The position numbers were made by a program, and so were the translations under genes. From Pirellulaceae bacterium (lineage in GTDB: Bacteria > Planctomycetota > Planctomycetia > Pirellulales > Pirellulaceae), in assembly GCA_029243025.1 (NCBI GenBank), contig JAQWSU010000028.1, positions 1-52,838 on the forward strand: 52,838 nucleotides of DNA, in the 5' to 3' direction. Position 1 is the first letter of the stretch. Every line of letters starts with the position of its first letter. Below, one piece after another: positions 18,628-27,580 of this stretch. The notes under the pieces are model-generated. The model worked only from the letters and a program-made list of their open reading frames with translations. It was not told the origin of the DNA and made no database searches.

Positions 18628-20001
18628 TTGCCCAGGTTCAAAAGGAAAGGGGCCAACTTGCCGCGACGACGTGGTATTCGCGTATTTGATTCGGTGAATC
18701 GGCGGACAGCTCTTTCGATTGGTGGAGCCGGTGCGTTCTCGCTTGCGTTTTCACCTTCGTCATTGGCCATCGCAGGAAAAACCGCCCCCTCATCTCCTGC
18801 GAAATCGATTATTTTTCTCGCACTCTATGGCGGGCCACCTCATCAGGACACTTTCGATCTGAAACCAAATGCTCCCGTTGAGGTTCGCGGTGAATTTAAA
18901 CCGATCTCGACCACGGTTCCGGGATTTCAGGTTTGTGAGTATTTACCGAAACTCGCAAAGCTTGCTCATCTGTATACGACGCTGCGATCGGTCACGCACG
19001 AAGACAATGGTCATGAATCCGCGTTCTATTCTCTAATGACCGGTCGGCCACATCCACAACCCAATACCGTTGTGCGTCCGGATCCAACTGACCATCCGGC
19101 CTATGGTCCGTTGATCAATTTTGTTCGAAAGGAAACGCCGCCCGTACCAGGTTTCGTTCTTGTCGGTGGCAAGACATCGACCGGGATTGGACAAAACGAA
19201 GGGTTTCTTGGAGCTGGTTGGGCACCCTATCTGGTCAAGCAGGACGCCAATGAACCCGGGTTTCGAGTTGACGATTGGTCACCCTCGAAAGACATCTCGG
19301 CCGATCGGTTCGTACGACGACGCAAACTGTTGGAACGTCTCAATGTGTCGACTCCGGTCGATGTTCTTGATGATCAGGCATTCGGGACCCACCAGGAACG
19401 GGCCTTTGAAATACTCGCCACCTCTTCCATGCGAAATGCTTTTTCCATTGGAGAGGAATCACCAACAACTCGCGCCGCGTACGGAGACCATCCCTTCGGG
19501 CAAAACTTGCTACTGGCACGTCGTCTTGTGGAAGCCGGTGTGCCGATTGTACAAGTGAATTGGCGAAACCGGGGTGACGGCGGTTTCGATACACACAGTA
19601 ACAATTTCAATATGTGCAAAGGCTATCTATTGCCAAAGCTGGACGGTTGTCTGTCCGCGCTGTTAATCGATTTAGAACAGCGGGGTCTGCTCGACGAGAC
19701 GTTGGTGGTGGCTGCGGGTGAGTTCGGACGTACACCAAAAATCAACCGCGACGGTGGACGCGATCACTGGGCCGGTGTCAACTCGATGATTATGGCTGGC
19801 GGCGGCATCAAACGTGGCAACGTTTTTGGGTCATCGGATCGGACCGGTGCTTTTCCGCATAGCAAACCGGTGGGACCGTGGGATGTCCAGGCAACAATTT
19901 TGCATTGCTTCGGCATTAATCCGGCAAGTCAAGTCAAGGATCCACTCGGCCGTCCCATCCCGATCTCGACGGGCAAGGTCATTACGGACGTACTGTCATG
20001 A
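18628..20001 (+). CDS. DUF1501 family protein with twin-arginine-like signal
   Basis: The frame opens at TTG 18628 (457 residues); TTG 18658, preceded by the purine-rich AAAGGAAAGGGG, is an equally good start and would give the more usual N-terminus. The segment NRRTALSIGGAGAFSLAFSP is a Tat-like signal. The body has the DUF1501 landmarks: SIIFLALYGGPPHQDTFDLK, LRSVTHEDNGHES, GWAPYLVKQD, GRTPKINRDGGRDHW and the C-terminal IPISTGKVITDVL. These proteins belong to the alkaline phosphatase/sulfatase-like superfamily and are abundant in planctomycetes; their substrate is unknown. Usually a PSD1-type cytochrome gene accompanies them, but here the partner is an FGE-like gene whose start overlaps this stop by four bases (ATGA). 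Confidence 0.85.
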   Translation: MPRFKRKGANLPRRRGIRVFDSVNRRTALSIGGAGAFSLAFSPSSLAIAGKTAPSSPAKSIIFLALYGGPPHQDTFDLKPNAPVEVRGEFKPISTTVPGFQVCEYLPKLAKLAHLYTTLRSVTHEDNGHESAFYSLMTGRPHPQPNTVVRPDPTDHPAYGPLINFVRKETPPVPGFVLVGGKTSTGIGQNEGFLGAGWAPYLVKQDANEPGFRVDDWSPSKDISADRFVRRRKLLERLNVSTPVDVLDDQAFGTHQERAFEILATSSMRNAFSIGEESPTTRAAYGDHPFGQNLLLARRLVEAGVPIVQVNWRNRGDGGFDTHSNNFNMCKGYLLPKLDGCLSALLIDLEQRGLLDETLVVAAGEFGRTPKINRDGGRDHWAGVNSMIMAGGGIKRGNVFGSSDRTGAFPHSKPVGPWDVQATILHCFGINPASQVKDPLGRPIPISTGKVITDVLS

Positions 20002-20822
20002 AAGAGTTGGGGTGGGAGCCGCTCCAAGGTGAGTTACTCATGGATCGTCATTCAAGCACTGAAGTAACACGCACGCGTACCCATGTCCAGGATGGTAGCA
20101 CGCTGGTTTTGGTTCCGGGGGGTGATTTTAGCATGGGAAGCCTGGACTATTCTAATGAGCGCCCACCCCATCAAGTGCAACTGAGCCCTTTTTGGATCAG
20201 CCAGACTGTGATTACCAATCGTATGTATGGCCGGTTTCGGGCCGAGACCGGTCATCGTCAGGCGGATTTTTCGAACGAAGAACTCTACAATGGCGACCAC
20301 CAACCGATCGTTGGCGTTGACTATACCGATGCGGTTGCCTATTGCCAGTGGGCCGGTGGTCGGCTACCGACCGAGGCGGAGTGGGAATTCGCCGCTCGAG
20401 GAACAGACGGGCGGACCTATCCTTGGGGAAATGAACAGCCGGATCGCACACGCGCCGTTTACGGACTTGTGTATGGTAAGGGTGGCAAAGCGGCTTCCGT
20501 CGGTTCGCATCCGGGCGATGTGAGCCCATTCGGGTTGTTGGACATGGCTGGAAATGTCTTGGAGTGGTGTTCCGATTGGGGCGCGGACTACAAAGTAGGG
20601 TCTGGAAAACCACAAGCAAATCCTGGGGGCGCCGCGCAAGGGACAAATCGAATCATGCGCGGCGGTTGTTGGGTCTACCAAGCGGAGTCGCTTCGAACAA
20701 CCACCAGGTTTTTCAGTGTCCCCCACCAAAAGGTGAGCTTCGCCGGATTTCGAATGGTGGTTGATGCTCTCGAGTCGGAGATAGCGGAATTCGGCAAAAG
20801 GCAACGTGTTGATTCGGAGTAA
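19998..20822 (+). CDS. FGE/SUMF1-like domain protein lacking the catalytic cysteines
   Basis: ATG at 19998 overlaps the DUF1501 stop; the protein has 274 residues. It has the formylglycine-generating-enzyme fold signature: MVLVPGG-like LVLVPGGDFSMGS (37-48), VTNRMYGRF, PIVGVDYTDAVAYCQWAGGRLPTEAEWEFAAR (103-134), YPWGN, DMAGNVLEWCSDW (182-194) and RGGCW (221-225). In true FGE the RGGSxxCxxxxCxRxR segment carries the two active cysteines; here it reads RGGCWVYQAESLRTTTR, so both cysteine positions are occupied by Tyr and Leu. It therefore should not mature sulfatases by the known mechanism. No signal peptide is evident. Translational coupling with the DUF1501 gene suggests a shared function (inference). 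Confidence 0.85.
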   Translation: MKELGWEPLQGELLMDRHSSTEVTRTRTHVQDGSTLVLVPGGDFSMGSLDYSNERPPHQVQLSPFWISQTVITNRMYGRFRAETGHRQADFSNEELYNGDHQPIVGVDYTDAVAYCQWAGGRLPTEAEWEFAARGTDGRTYPWGNEQPDRTRAVYGLVYGKGGKAASVGSHPGDVSPFGLLDMAGNVLEWCSDWGADYKVGSGKPQANPGGAAQGTNRIMRGGCWVYQAESLRTTTRFFSVPHQKVSFAGFRMVVDALESEIAEFGKRQRVDSE

Positions 20823-21546
20823 GGTGTACGAGGCAAAGCTCGTTAATCCTCACCGCCTTCGAATATGTCGAAAAACGACCCTGTTCGGAAATTCCCTTCG
20901 GCAAGCGGTTCACCTCGCCGAATTCAGGCGACGTTGGCCTGTCTTGCATGGGCGATACGCGGCTTCTACAAGCGTCTTCATCACATCAAGAATGACTAAT
21001 TAGTCGAAGATGAAGTGTTGATGTTTCGGAAATCGATCGAATTGCGTCCGCAGCCATTCGGGCAAAGTTGTACCATTTTATCAGTAAGGGCGAGCGACTT
21101 TTCGAGAGGCTAGGACAGCCCTTAATACTCTCCACTCTCGGTAAAGCGGGTGGGCGTTGTGGAAATTTTGTTCCACAACCGATCTTATCAACGCCCACGC
21201 GATTACCCAGTAAATCAGAGATCGGTACACCGATCATTGTCGTGTCGATCTTAGCTCGAGCGATAATGTGTTCCGGACGTTACCAAGTCCAATCGGTATG
21301 GAGGACTTCGGCTTTCGTCAGAAAGTAAGGCAAATGTGAGCTGGATTTATTCTGCTATGCCGATGAATAAAAGAGGGACAAGTGATCGGTTAAGCCGCTG
21401 GGACGGTGGTTTGCACATGTTATCTTTTCAATGGTATCGTTGACGATGTCCTTCGCCGCGAAGGGTTCAAAATAATTTACTTTGTTTTGGTCTTTCGTTT
21501 CGACTGGGCACCGGGAGCAAACGATTAGTGGGGTTCGAGATTTCCT
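20823..21546. other. Intergenic region with nested inverted repeats
   Basis: No gene content recognised in 0.7 kb. The main structure is the pair of overlapping inverted repeats at 21141-21206, listed separately. Confidence 0.45.
21141..21206. repeat. Nested, mutually exclusive inverted repeats
   Basis: An outer stem pairs GTAAAGCGGGTGGGCGTTG (21141-21159) with its near-complement at 21189-21206, including a perfect 10-bp core GTGGGCGTTG/CAACGCCCAC. An inner perfect 9-bp stem, GTTGTGGAA (21156-21164) with TTCCACAAC (21171-21179), reuses four bases of the outer arm. The two stems therefore compete, as in attenuators, or form a long branched hairpin. Confidence 0.6.
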
Positions 21547-22803
21547 GTGCCTGGCTTGCCAAAGTTAGCCGAAATCAACAAGCTGAACCTCGAGCTAGCC
21601 ATCGGTGGCCGTTTTGGCGTACACTTGGGTCCTGAAAGCGAAAATGTGCTCCTGGGAAATAGAAATCTGGGGAATCCATTGTCTGACACTTTGCTAGGTT
21701 GCAGGCTGCTTTTGCTGTTCACTCTCGGGGCTTGGGTCGTACCGAGCCTGTGCGACGAAAATCTTGCCAGTGAAATACCATCCCAAGCAGAGGCAACGGA
21801 TTTCAAGGAGGGATCGTTTCGTGTGGGCGTCAAGCTTACACCGCCCTTTGTGATGCGCGACGAGAATTCTGACGAATTGATTGGGTTCTCCATCGACATC
21901 ATTCATGAGGTCCTGGCCGACTTAAAACTGCTGGATGAAGTTGAGTACGTCGTTCACGATAGCATTCATGAGCATCTCGATGCGGTTGCTCGAGGCGATG
22001 TTGAGCTCGGGATCGCTGCCACATCGGTCACGAGCCAACGTGAACGACAACTAGATTTCTCAATGCCGATGTTTAACGGTGGATTGGGCGTTGTGACGCG
22101 GCGTCAGAGCGGCTTTATACCGGCACTGGAAGCGTTTTTTTCCCGGGAACTCGTCAGCGTTGCATTGCTCATGGTGTGCTTTCTCCTCGTGTGTGCAAAT
22201 TTAGTGTGGTGGACAGAGCGTGGCGAGGAAAATTCGTTTAACGACCGTTGGTACGTTGGTGTCGGCCAAGCACTCATGGAAGTCGTTACCATGGCGTCGG
22301 TGGGCTACGGTGATTTTGTGCCCCGTAAAATCTTAAGTCGTCTGCTGAGTATCTTGGTGATCCTCGTTGGCGTCGTCTTGTTCGGGTCTGCGGTGGGGGC
22401 CTTCACGTCGGCGCTGACGGTGAAAAAAATTCGTTCAGACATTCGTGCGATTGGAGATTTCGATGGAGAAACTGTGGCCGTGGTGTCTGATTCGATTGGG
22501 AAACAGCAGATGGCATCTCGTCACGTCAATCTTTTGGAATGCGCTGATCTTGACGGAGCTTTCGCGGCGGTAAAAGATGGGCGGGCCAGTGGATTCGTTC
22601 ACGATTTTTCCATCTTGCGCTACCATCTGAGCCGACGCGATAAGTCGTTGGTTTTGGGGGAATTCACATTCGCGGGTCATGGCTATGCCATCGCATTTCC
22701 ATCGAAGAGTCGGTACCGAAAGAAAGTGAACGTTGCACTGCTCGAAATGATGGAGGAGAATCCGTCGCGATACGCTCGCATCAAAAAGTGGTGGTTTAAT
22801 TAG
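21547..22803 (+). CDS. Prokaryotic glutamate-receptor-like potassium channel (GluR0 type)
   Basis: The frame opens with GTG at 21547 (418 residues), but a TTG at 21679 directly before the signal peptide (LLGCRLLLLFTLGAWVVPSLC) is a likelier start. Domain order: periplasmic-binding lobe 1 (about 91-188, with FRVGVKLTPPFVM and the amino-acid-binding TSVTSQRERQLDFSMPM), membrane helix 1 (about 200-222), pore loop with the potassium selectivity filter TMASVGYGD (248-256), membrane helix 2 (about 262-285), then binding lobe 2 (about 295-418). This split binding protein around a two-helix pore is the architecture of GluR0-type ligand-gated K+ channels. An amino acid or related ligand outside the membrane would open the pore. 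It stands alone. Confidence 0.9.
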   Translation: MPGLPKLAEINKLNLELAIGGRFGVHLGPESENVLLGNRNLGNPLSDTLLGCRLLLLFTLGAWVVPSLCDENLASEIPSQAEATDFKEGSFRVGVKLTPPFVMRDENSDELIGFSIDIIHEVLADLKLLDEVEYVVHDSIHEHLDAVARGDVELGIAATSVTSQRERQLDFSMPMFNGGLGVVTRRQSGFIPALEAFFSRELVSVALLMVCFLLVCANLVWWTERGEENSFNDRWYVGVGQALMEVVTMASVGYGDFVPRKILSRLLSILVILVGVVLFGSAVGAFTSALTVKKIRSDIRAIGDFDGETVAVVSDSIGKQQMASRHVNLLECADLDGAFAAVKDGRASGFVHDFSILRYHLSRRDKSLVLGEFTFAGHGYAIAFPSKSRYRKKVNVALLEMMEENPSRYARIKKWWFN

Positions 22804-23217
22804 TGGACGATGCGATCAACGGGCACGCGAGCCATTTTTGCGCAATTTGAGCCGGCTGGCTACTTCGTTCGCTTCCCTTTCTGGCGTGTTGACGCCGTGG
22901 ACCCAATCACTTCAACAGGGAAGCGGCAGCCTAGCCTCGAAACTCGTTTTCCAGAAGCCTTGAGAAGCGTAGATACAGCCTTCGAAGAACGGAAGTCCCT
23001 GAACGACAGTTCTCGACTCTTAGCAGAGCGTTCGTAAATGCTGGAAAGGCAATTGAGAATTATGAGCTCAAGGCGGACATCGAGCTTGCCCCACTTGCAG
23101 CCGACGCCAAAGCTCATGATGACGTGCTTAATTCATCGGGTGCACCATGAGGTTTGCAAGCAGTGCGAGGTGATGGATTTCGTCCAGCCAACATCCATGA
23201 AGACGATGCAGGACAGA
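22804..23217. other. Intergenic region, no gene seen
   Basis: The sulfatase frame is open from 23038, but its first 60 codons do not look like family sequence. No other coding content recognised. Confidence 0.4.
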
Positions 23218-25482
23218 ATGATGCCAAAGATATGCATCCTGGGATGGGTTGTTGTGGTTCTTCTAACGCAAAATTTTGTCGGTCAGCTACAGGCAGCGGA
23301 ACGACCGGCGAAACCCAACATTATTATCATGATGGTCGACGACATGGGGATCGGAGACACCAGCGCCTATCTCGGGGTTCGCCTCACTCCTGGGGCACCT
23401 CCAATTGAAAGGACCTTGCAGACGCCGAATCTTGAACGCTTTGCCCGCTCGGCGATGTTATTTACCGACGGTTATGCGCCCGCTTCCATGTGCAGTGCGA
23501 CAAGATATTCTCTGTTGACCGGTCGATATGCTCATCGATCCTACCTGAAATATCAAGGCTGGCTGCCCCACGGTCCGAATACGCCGATGATCCAGCGAGA
23601 CTTGACGACGCTACCCGAAATGCTGCAGGCAAACGGTTACCAAACGGCTGGTATCGGAAAATACCATGTGGGCATGTTATTTGACGATGGCGAAGGTCAA
23701 CCGGCCGACGATTTTTACTTTCGCGATGTGGACTTTACCAAGCCGCTGCTCGACGGGCCAACTCACCACGGCTTCGACGAATACTTCGGGGTCCCGGGAA
23801 ATACCGAAGATTCGCTCGATACTGAGCCGCGTGTCTTGATCCGGAATGATCGCTTCACCTTTACGGACCGCAGCCGGATGAAGAGGATTGGTATGGAAAA
23901 ACGTGAGCGGCGCATCCTTGCTGCACCCGATTGGGATCTGCGAAACCTGGGTCCCTTGTACCTTCGTGAAGCCGAGCTTTTTTTGGATCGTCAGTCTACG
24001 AAAGTTGAAGAACCATTTTTTCTCTACTACGCGCCGAATGCGAATCACTTTCAACGGAATCCTCATGGAGATTATGCGGTTCCGGACCAAATCGCCGGAA
24101 CACCAATCAAAGGCCAGAGTGTTTACTCCGACAAATCGGACGCTGGCGATCGCGAAGATATGGTCCTGGAGAACGATGGGGTGTTGGGGAGGCTTTTGCA
24201 GAAGCTGGAATCGACTGACGATCCCCGCTGGCCTGGGCACAAACTGATCGAGAACACGCTTGTCATTTTTACCAGTGACAACGGGCCTAACAAGGGTGAC
24301 AACCTCGGCCGCAATCAGGAGAGCGGCGGCCTACGCGGCAAAAAGGCGAAACTCTGGGAGGGCGGCATCCGGGTCCCATTTATTGTTGCATGGCCAGCAG
24401 TTCTCGATGGTGGAAAACAAAATCGATCCATCGTGACCTTGACCGACATCTATGCGACACTCGCTCACATCGTCTCCCATTCCCTTGCCCCCGATGAAGC
24501 TCAGGACAGCCGCGATGTTTTCGCCTATTGGAAAGAAACTCCTCCAACACCAGACACCCGCCCGCGTGTCTTCTTCTGCCATCTGGGGCCACCTTATCTC
24601 AATGACGCCCTGGCGATTCGACAGGGGCCCTATAAGCTCATCGTCGATGGTGGTCTCGTCATGCCGTGGGCACCATGGTCATCACAGGGAGCACGCGGCG
24701 CTTCCCGTCCGATGTTGCTCCATAACCTGGAGGAAAACCTTTATGAAGACGGCGACTCGTTTAATAATTCATCGAACGACGTTGCCGTTCAAATGGCGAA
24801 AACACTCCTGGAAATTCACAACCGTGGTCACGCCAGAGAATTAAATTTACCATCGGTTCCAGAATTGTTTCTGGACCCTGGCTGGCATAACCTGCGTAAC
24901 GACGTCACCGGCCATATCGGATTTGAATTCCGGCTGCGAGATGGAAGTGGATCGAAACAGGTCACCCATCTCGGCATTTGGGACGATCATGACGCTGATC
25001 GGCCTATCCGAGCCGCGCGCAATATTCCACGCGACCACGACAATGATCGACCTTCCAGATTCAGGACTCAGGACAAGCGCCGGCAGGTCAAAGCCCCGCA
25101 CGTCCTGCGATTGATGCGACTGGAAGCGAACGAACCCATCGAAATCGCCCGAATCAAGATCGCCGCGGGACAGGCTGGCCAGTTGCACAATTCATTCCGA
25201 TATTTCCCTTTGAAAAAAACGATTAGGATCAGGAAGAACACGAATTATGTGCTGCTAATGTCAACAAGAGCAGGCGATGGCGATCCCTTTCATGATCCAG
25301 TGGCGTTCGATGGCCTACCGCCGCTCGTTCATCCCGACGTTCAGGTCCGGCGAAGCGTCCTCGTCCGTCCTGAAAGCCCACGCAACATGACCAGCATTCC
25401 GGCCTTCGAGGACCTGGATGAGTCCTTCTCCCGCCATCGCGCGCCGGTCGGTCCGACGCTTCGTTTTGGCCCCTGCGATTAA
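23218..25482 (+). CDS. Sulfatase (formylglycine-type, CSATR site) with beta-rich C-terminal domain
   Basis: The open frame begins at 23038 (814 residues), but the signal peptide MMPKICILGWVVVVLLTQNF begins at ATG 23218 behind an AGGAC-like site, so I place the start there (754 residues). Family hallmarks are NIIIMMVDDMGIGD with the metal-binding Asp pair, the active-site motif MCSATRYSLLTGRY (Cys92), IGKYHVG, and VIFTSDNGPNKGD. The cysteine would need conversion to formylglycine. From about residue 550 a C-terminal domain (FEFRLRDGSGSKQVTHLGIW ... SFRYFPLKKTIRIRKNTNYVL) looks like a DUF4082-type beta-sandwich; this is tentative. The protein is exported and probably desulfates a glycan. Its neighbour is a ceramidase-like gene on the same strand. 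Confidence 0.87.
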   Translation: MMPKICILGWVVVVLLTQNFVGQLQAAERPAKPNIIIMMVDDMGIGDTSAYLGVRLTPGAPPIERTLQTPNLERFARSAMLFTDGYAPASMCSATRYSLLTGRYAHRSYLKYQGWLPHGPNTPMIQRDLTTLPEMLQANGYQTAGIGKYHVGMLFDDGEGQPADDFYFRDVDFTKPLLDGPTHHGFDEYFGVPGNTEDSLDTEPRVLIRNDRFTFTDRSRMKRIGMEKRERRILAAPDWDLRNLGPLYLREAELFLDRQSTKVEEPFFLYYAPNANHFQRNPHGDYAVPDQIAGTPIKGQSVYSDKSDAGDREDMVLENDGVLGRLLQKLESTDDPRWPGHKLIENTLVIFTSDNGPNKGDNLGRNQESGGLRGKKAKLWEGGIRVPFIVAWPAVLDGGKQNRSIVTLTDIYATLAHIVSHSLAPDEAQDSRDVFAYWKETPPTPDTRPRVFFCHLGPPYLNDALAIRQGPYKLIVDGGLVMPWAPWSSQGARGASRPMLLHNLEENLYEDGDSFNNSSNDVAVQMAKTLLEIHNRGHARELNLPSVPELFLDPGWHNLRNDVTGHIGFEFRLRDGSGSKQVTHLGIWDDHDADRPIRAARNIPRDHDNDRPSRFRTQDKRRQVKAPHVLRLMRLEANEPIEIARIKIAAGQAGQLHNSFRYFPLKKTIRIRKNTNYVLLMSTRAGDGDPFHDPVAFDGLPPLVHPDVQVRRSVLVRPESPRNMTSIPAFEDLDESFSRHRAPVGPTLRFGPCD

Positions 25483-26029
25483 AGGACATGAGAGCAGGTT
25501 TTGTCCCAGCCTAGGTCGGCTAGGTTCGATGCTATTCTCGTTGAGTGCTCGGCTGGCGAGAGGTTGTGACTGGCTGTGTTCGGGGCGGCTGTTGCCTCCG
25601 TAGTGATCCCGGCACCGGGTGGGATTTCGGATCGAATTTTTCCACTTGCTTTCGAAGTGTGTCGATGACGTGGTTCTAAAATCGCTTAACCAGGAATGCT
25701 TTTGCACCTGCTTAATGGAGATGCGGTAACCTCAGTAGGTGCGACGTTCTGCTGGCATCGCTGCGCATCATGCCTAACGTGGTCAGAACGGGAGCAAACG
25801 AGAAGCCGGCTCGTCAATCGCGTCTGTGACGTGATTCGACTTCTATGGCTATCGGAAGTGGATCAGGCAATCTCGAATGTATGCCTGGCTTGTGGGAGGA
25901 ACGGCTCCTGTCCCCTTTCTTGGCCGCCACTAACCCGCGCCAATCGAAACGTGGCGCGTTACAATCGTCGCCAAGCGTATTGATAGCCATCATCGGACCA
26001 ATCGACCGCACTAATAGGGAGTCGTCGCA
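25483..26029. other. Intergenic region with one copy of a dispersed repeat
   Basis: No gene recognised. It holds the repeat copy at 25865-25915 and, at its end, AGGGAG at 26016-26021, the ribosome site of the next gene. Confidence 0.45.
25865..25915 (+). repeat. Dispersed intergenic repeat, copy 1
   Basis: This 51-base segment aligns without gaps to 52758-52808, sharing TGCCTGGCTTG and CGGCTCC(T/C)GTCCCC. It is the most diverged of the three copies in the window. Confidence 0.5.
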
Positions 26030-27580
26030 ATGCTTCGCTCAAGCTTTTCTTACAAACGACGTTCTCGATACCTTTTCTTGGGTACGCTGACCCTGTTGTG
26101 GGTGGTCGCTGCCATCGGCTTCGCAGCATCGGTTTCCGCCGAGCTGCAGGCCGGCGCGGCCAAAGCCGATATCACGTTTCCCGGCGAGCCCTTCAACGAT
26201 CGGCTGCATGCTCGCGCCTTGGTGCTCAAGAACGACGCGACCGCGATTGTGGTGATTTCGCTCGACGTCGTTTCGCTGGGGGAGATCGGCTACATCGGTA
26301 ACGATTTTGAGGCCAGCGTCCGCTCGCAAATTCAAAGGGAGCTTGGGATTCCCGTAGCCAATATCATCATTAACACGAGCCACTGTCACGGCAAACCGGC
26401 CAAGGACTCGGATCAGCGCACTTTGCGGGCGGTGCGGGAGGCGGCGAGAAAACTCCAGCCTGTGAAGATTGGAATTGGGACCGGGCATGAAGATCGAATT
26501 CAACAGAATCGTCGCCTTATTCTTGAAAATGGGAAAGAAATTGACGAACGCCGCGCCTATTCGCTTCCGCCCGACGAACAGGTGGTCGACGTCGGTCCCA
26601 TCGATCCAGAAATCGGAGTGGTTCGCGTTGATGACCTAGAGGGTGTCCCAGTTGCCGTGATCTATAACTTTGCGATGCATCCCATCATGGGAACACCCAA
26701 TGGATGGAATACGGCCGACGTCACGGGGTTCTCTTCTTCCGTTATCGAAAATAACCTGGGAAACGGCGCTGTCGCGCTTTTTTTGCAGGGGTGCGGTGGT
26801 GACATCAACCCAGCTGACTACAAAAATATTGATGCTCCCCGCCACGCCGAACCGGCGGGCAATATCCTTGGATTGAGCACGTTGAAGGCGATTCGTCGAA
26901 TTGAAACCCGAGCGGACGATCGCCTGGTCGTGGTCAACGAGGTGATCGAGTTGCCCCGTGCTAATCTCGCGGAACGGATCCAACAAATGGAGTCTGAGCG
27001 GCAGCGTTTGCTCAACTCAATCAGCGGCACGACGCTCAACCTTCGCACGTTTCTCGATCTAACCATTCGGCACAGGCTCTCGCCCGATTACCCGTCGAAT
27101 TTCAAGTATCGTTACCTGGCTGACGAAAAGATCAATAACAACGATCAGGCTTTGCACGACTCGTTGAATCGTCGCCTGCTGAAGCAGTACGCCCGGAACA
27201 TCTACACCATGGAGCATCTTTCGCGACTTAACACGAATTTGCAATTGCTGAAACAGCATCAGCGACGCAACCTGGCGGCGAAAAAACGTACGATCGACGC
27301 CGAAGTGACAGCGATTCGACTGGGCGACATGGCGATGGTGACATTTCCCGGCGAAGCGACCGTACGTATTGGATTGAGTATCAAGCAGAAATCACCTCAT
27401 GAACGGACGTTTATCGCGGCTTACACCAATGGCTATCTTTATTACGCTCCAACAGATCAGCAGCTGCGCAACAATGTGGGCGGCGCGCAAGAGGACAGCG
27501 ATTGCCTGTTGGCGCCGGGTTGGCAGGAAATCTACGAGGCCAAGGCGCTACAGATGCTCAAGCAACTGGACGTTAAATAA
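26030..27580 (+). CDS. Neutral-ceramidase-like secreted protein (third paralogue)
   Basis: ATG at 26030 has AGGGAG eight bases upstream and gives 516 residues. A long basic start (MLRSSFSYKRRSRY) precedes the signal helix FLGTLTLLWVVAAIGFAASV. The body starts with LQAGAAKADITFPG, typical of this family. Motifs: NTSHCHG with His118/His120, NFAMHP with His217, and LQGCGGDINPADY with Asp258-Ile-Asn260-Pro, where ceramidases have GDVSPN; the catalytic Ser is thus Asn. The C-terminal part (AIRLGDMAMVTFPGEATVRI, AAYTNGYLYYAPTDQQ) also fits the family. The likely role is a periplasmic or extracellular zinc-dependent hydrolase of unknown substrate. It lies between two sulfatase genes, which hints at a shared polymer or glycolipid target (inference). 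Confidence 0.8.
   Translation: MLRSSFSYKRRSRYLFLGTLTLLWVVAAIGFAASVSAELQAGAAKADITFPGEPFNDRLHARALVLKNDATAIVVISLDVVSLGEIGYIGNDFEASVRSQIQRELGIPVANIIINTSHCHGKPAKDSDQRTLRAVREAARKLQPVKIGIGTGHEDRIQQNRRLILENGKEIDERRAYSLPPDEQVVDVGPIDPEIGVVRVDDLEGVPVAVIYNFAMHPIMGTPNGWNTADVTGFSSSVIENNLGNGAVALFLQGCGGDINPADYKNIDAPRHAEPAGNILGLSTLKAIRRIETRADDRLVVVNEVIELPRANLAERIQQMESERQRLLNSISGTTLNLRTFLDLTIRHRLSPDYPSNFKYRYLADEKINNNDQALHDSLNRRLLKQYARNIYTMEHLSRLNTNLQLLKQHQRRNLAAKKRTIDAEVTAIRLGDMAMVTFPGEATVRIGLSIKQKSPHERTFIAAYTNGYLYYAPTDQQLRNNVGGAQEDSDCLLAPGWQEIYEAKALQMLKQLDVK

Noticed and set aside
19998-20822. Reading the FGE-like gene as the sulfatase-maturing enzyme for the two sulfatases here
   Set aside because: The two catalytic cysteine positions are Tyr and Leu, so the known formylglycine chemistry is not supported.
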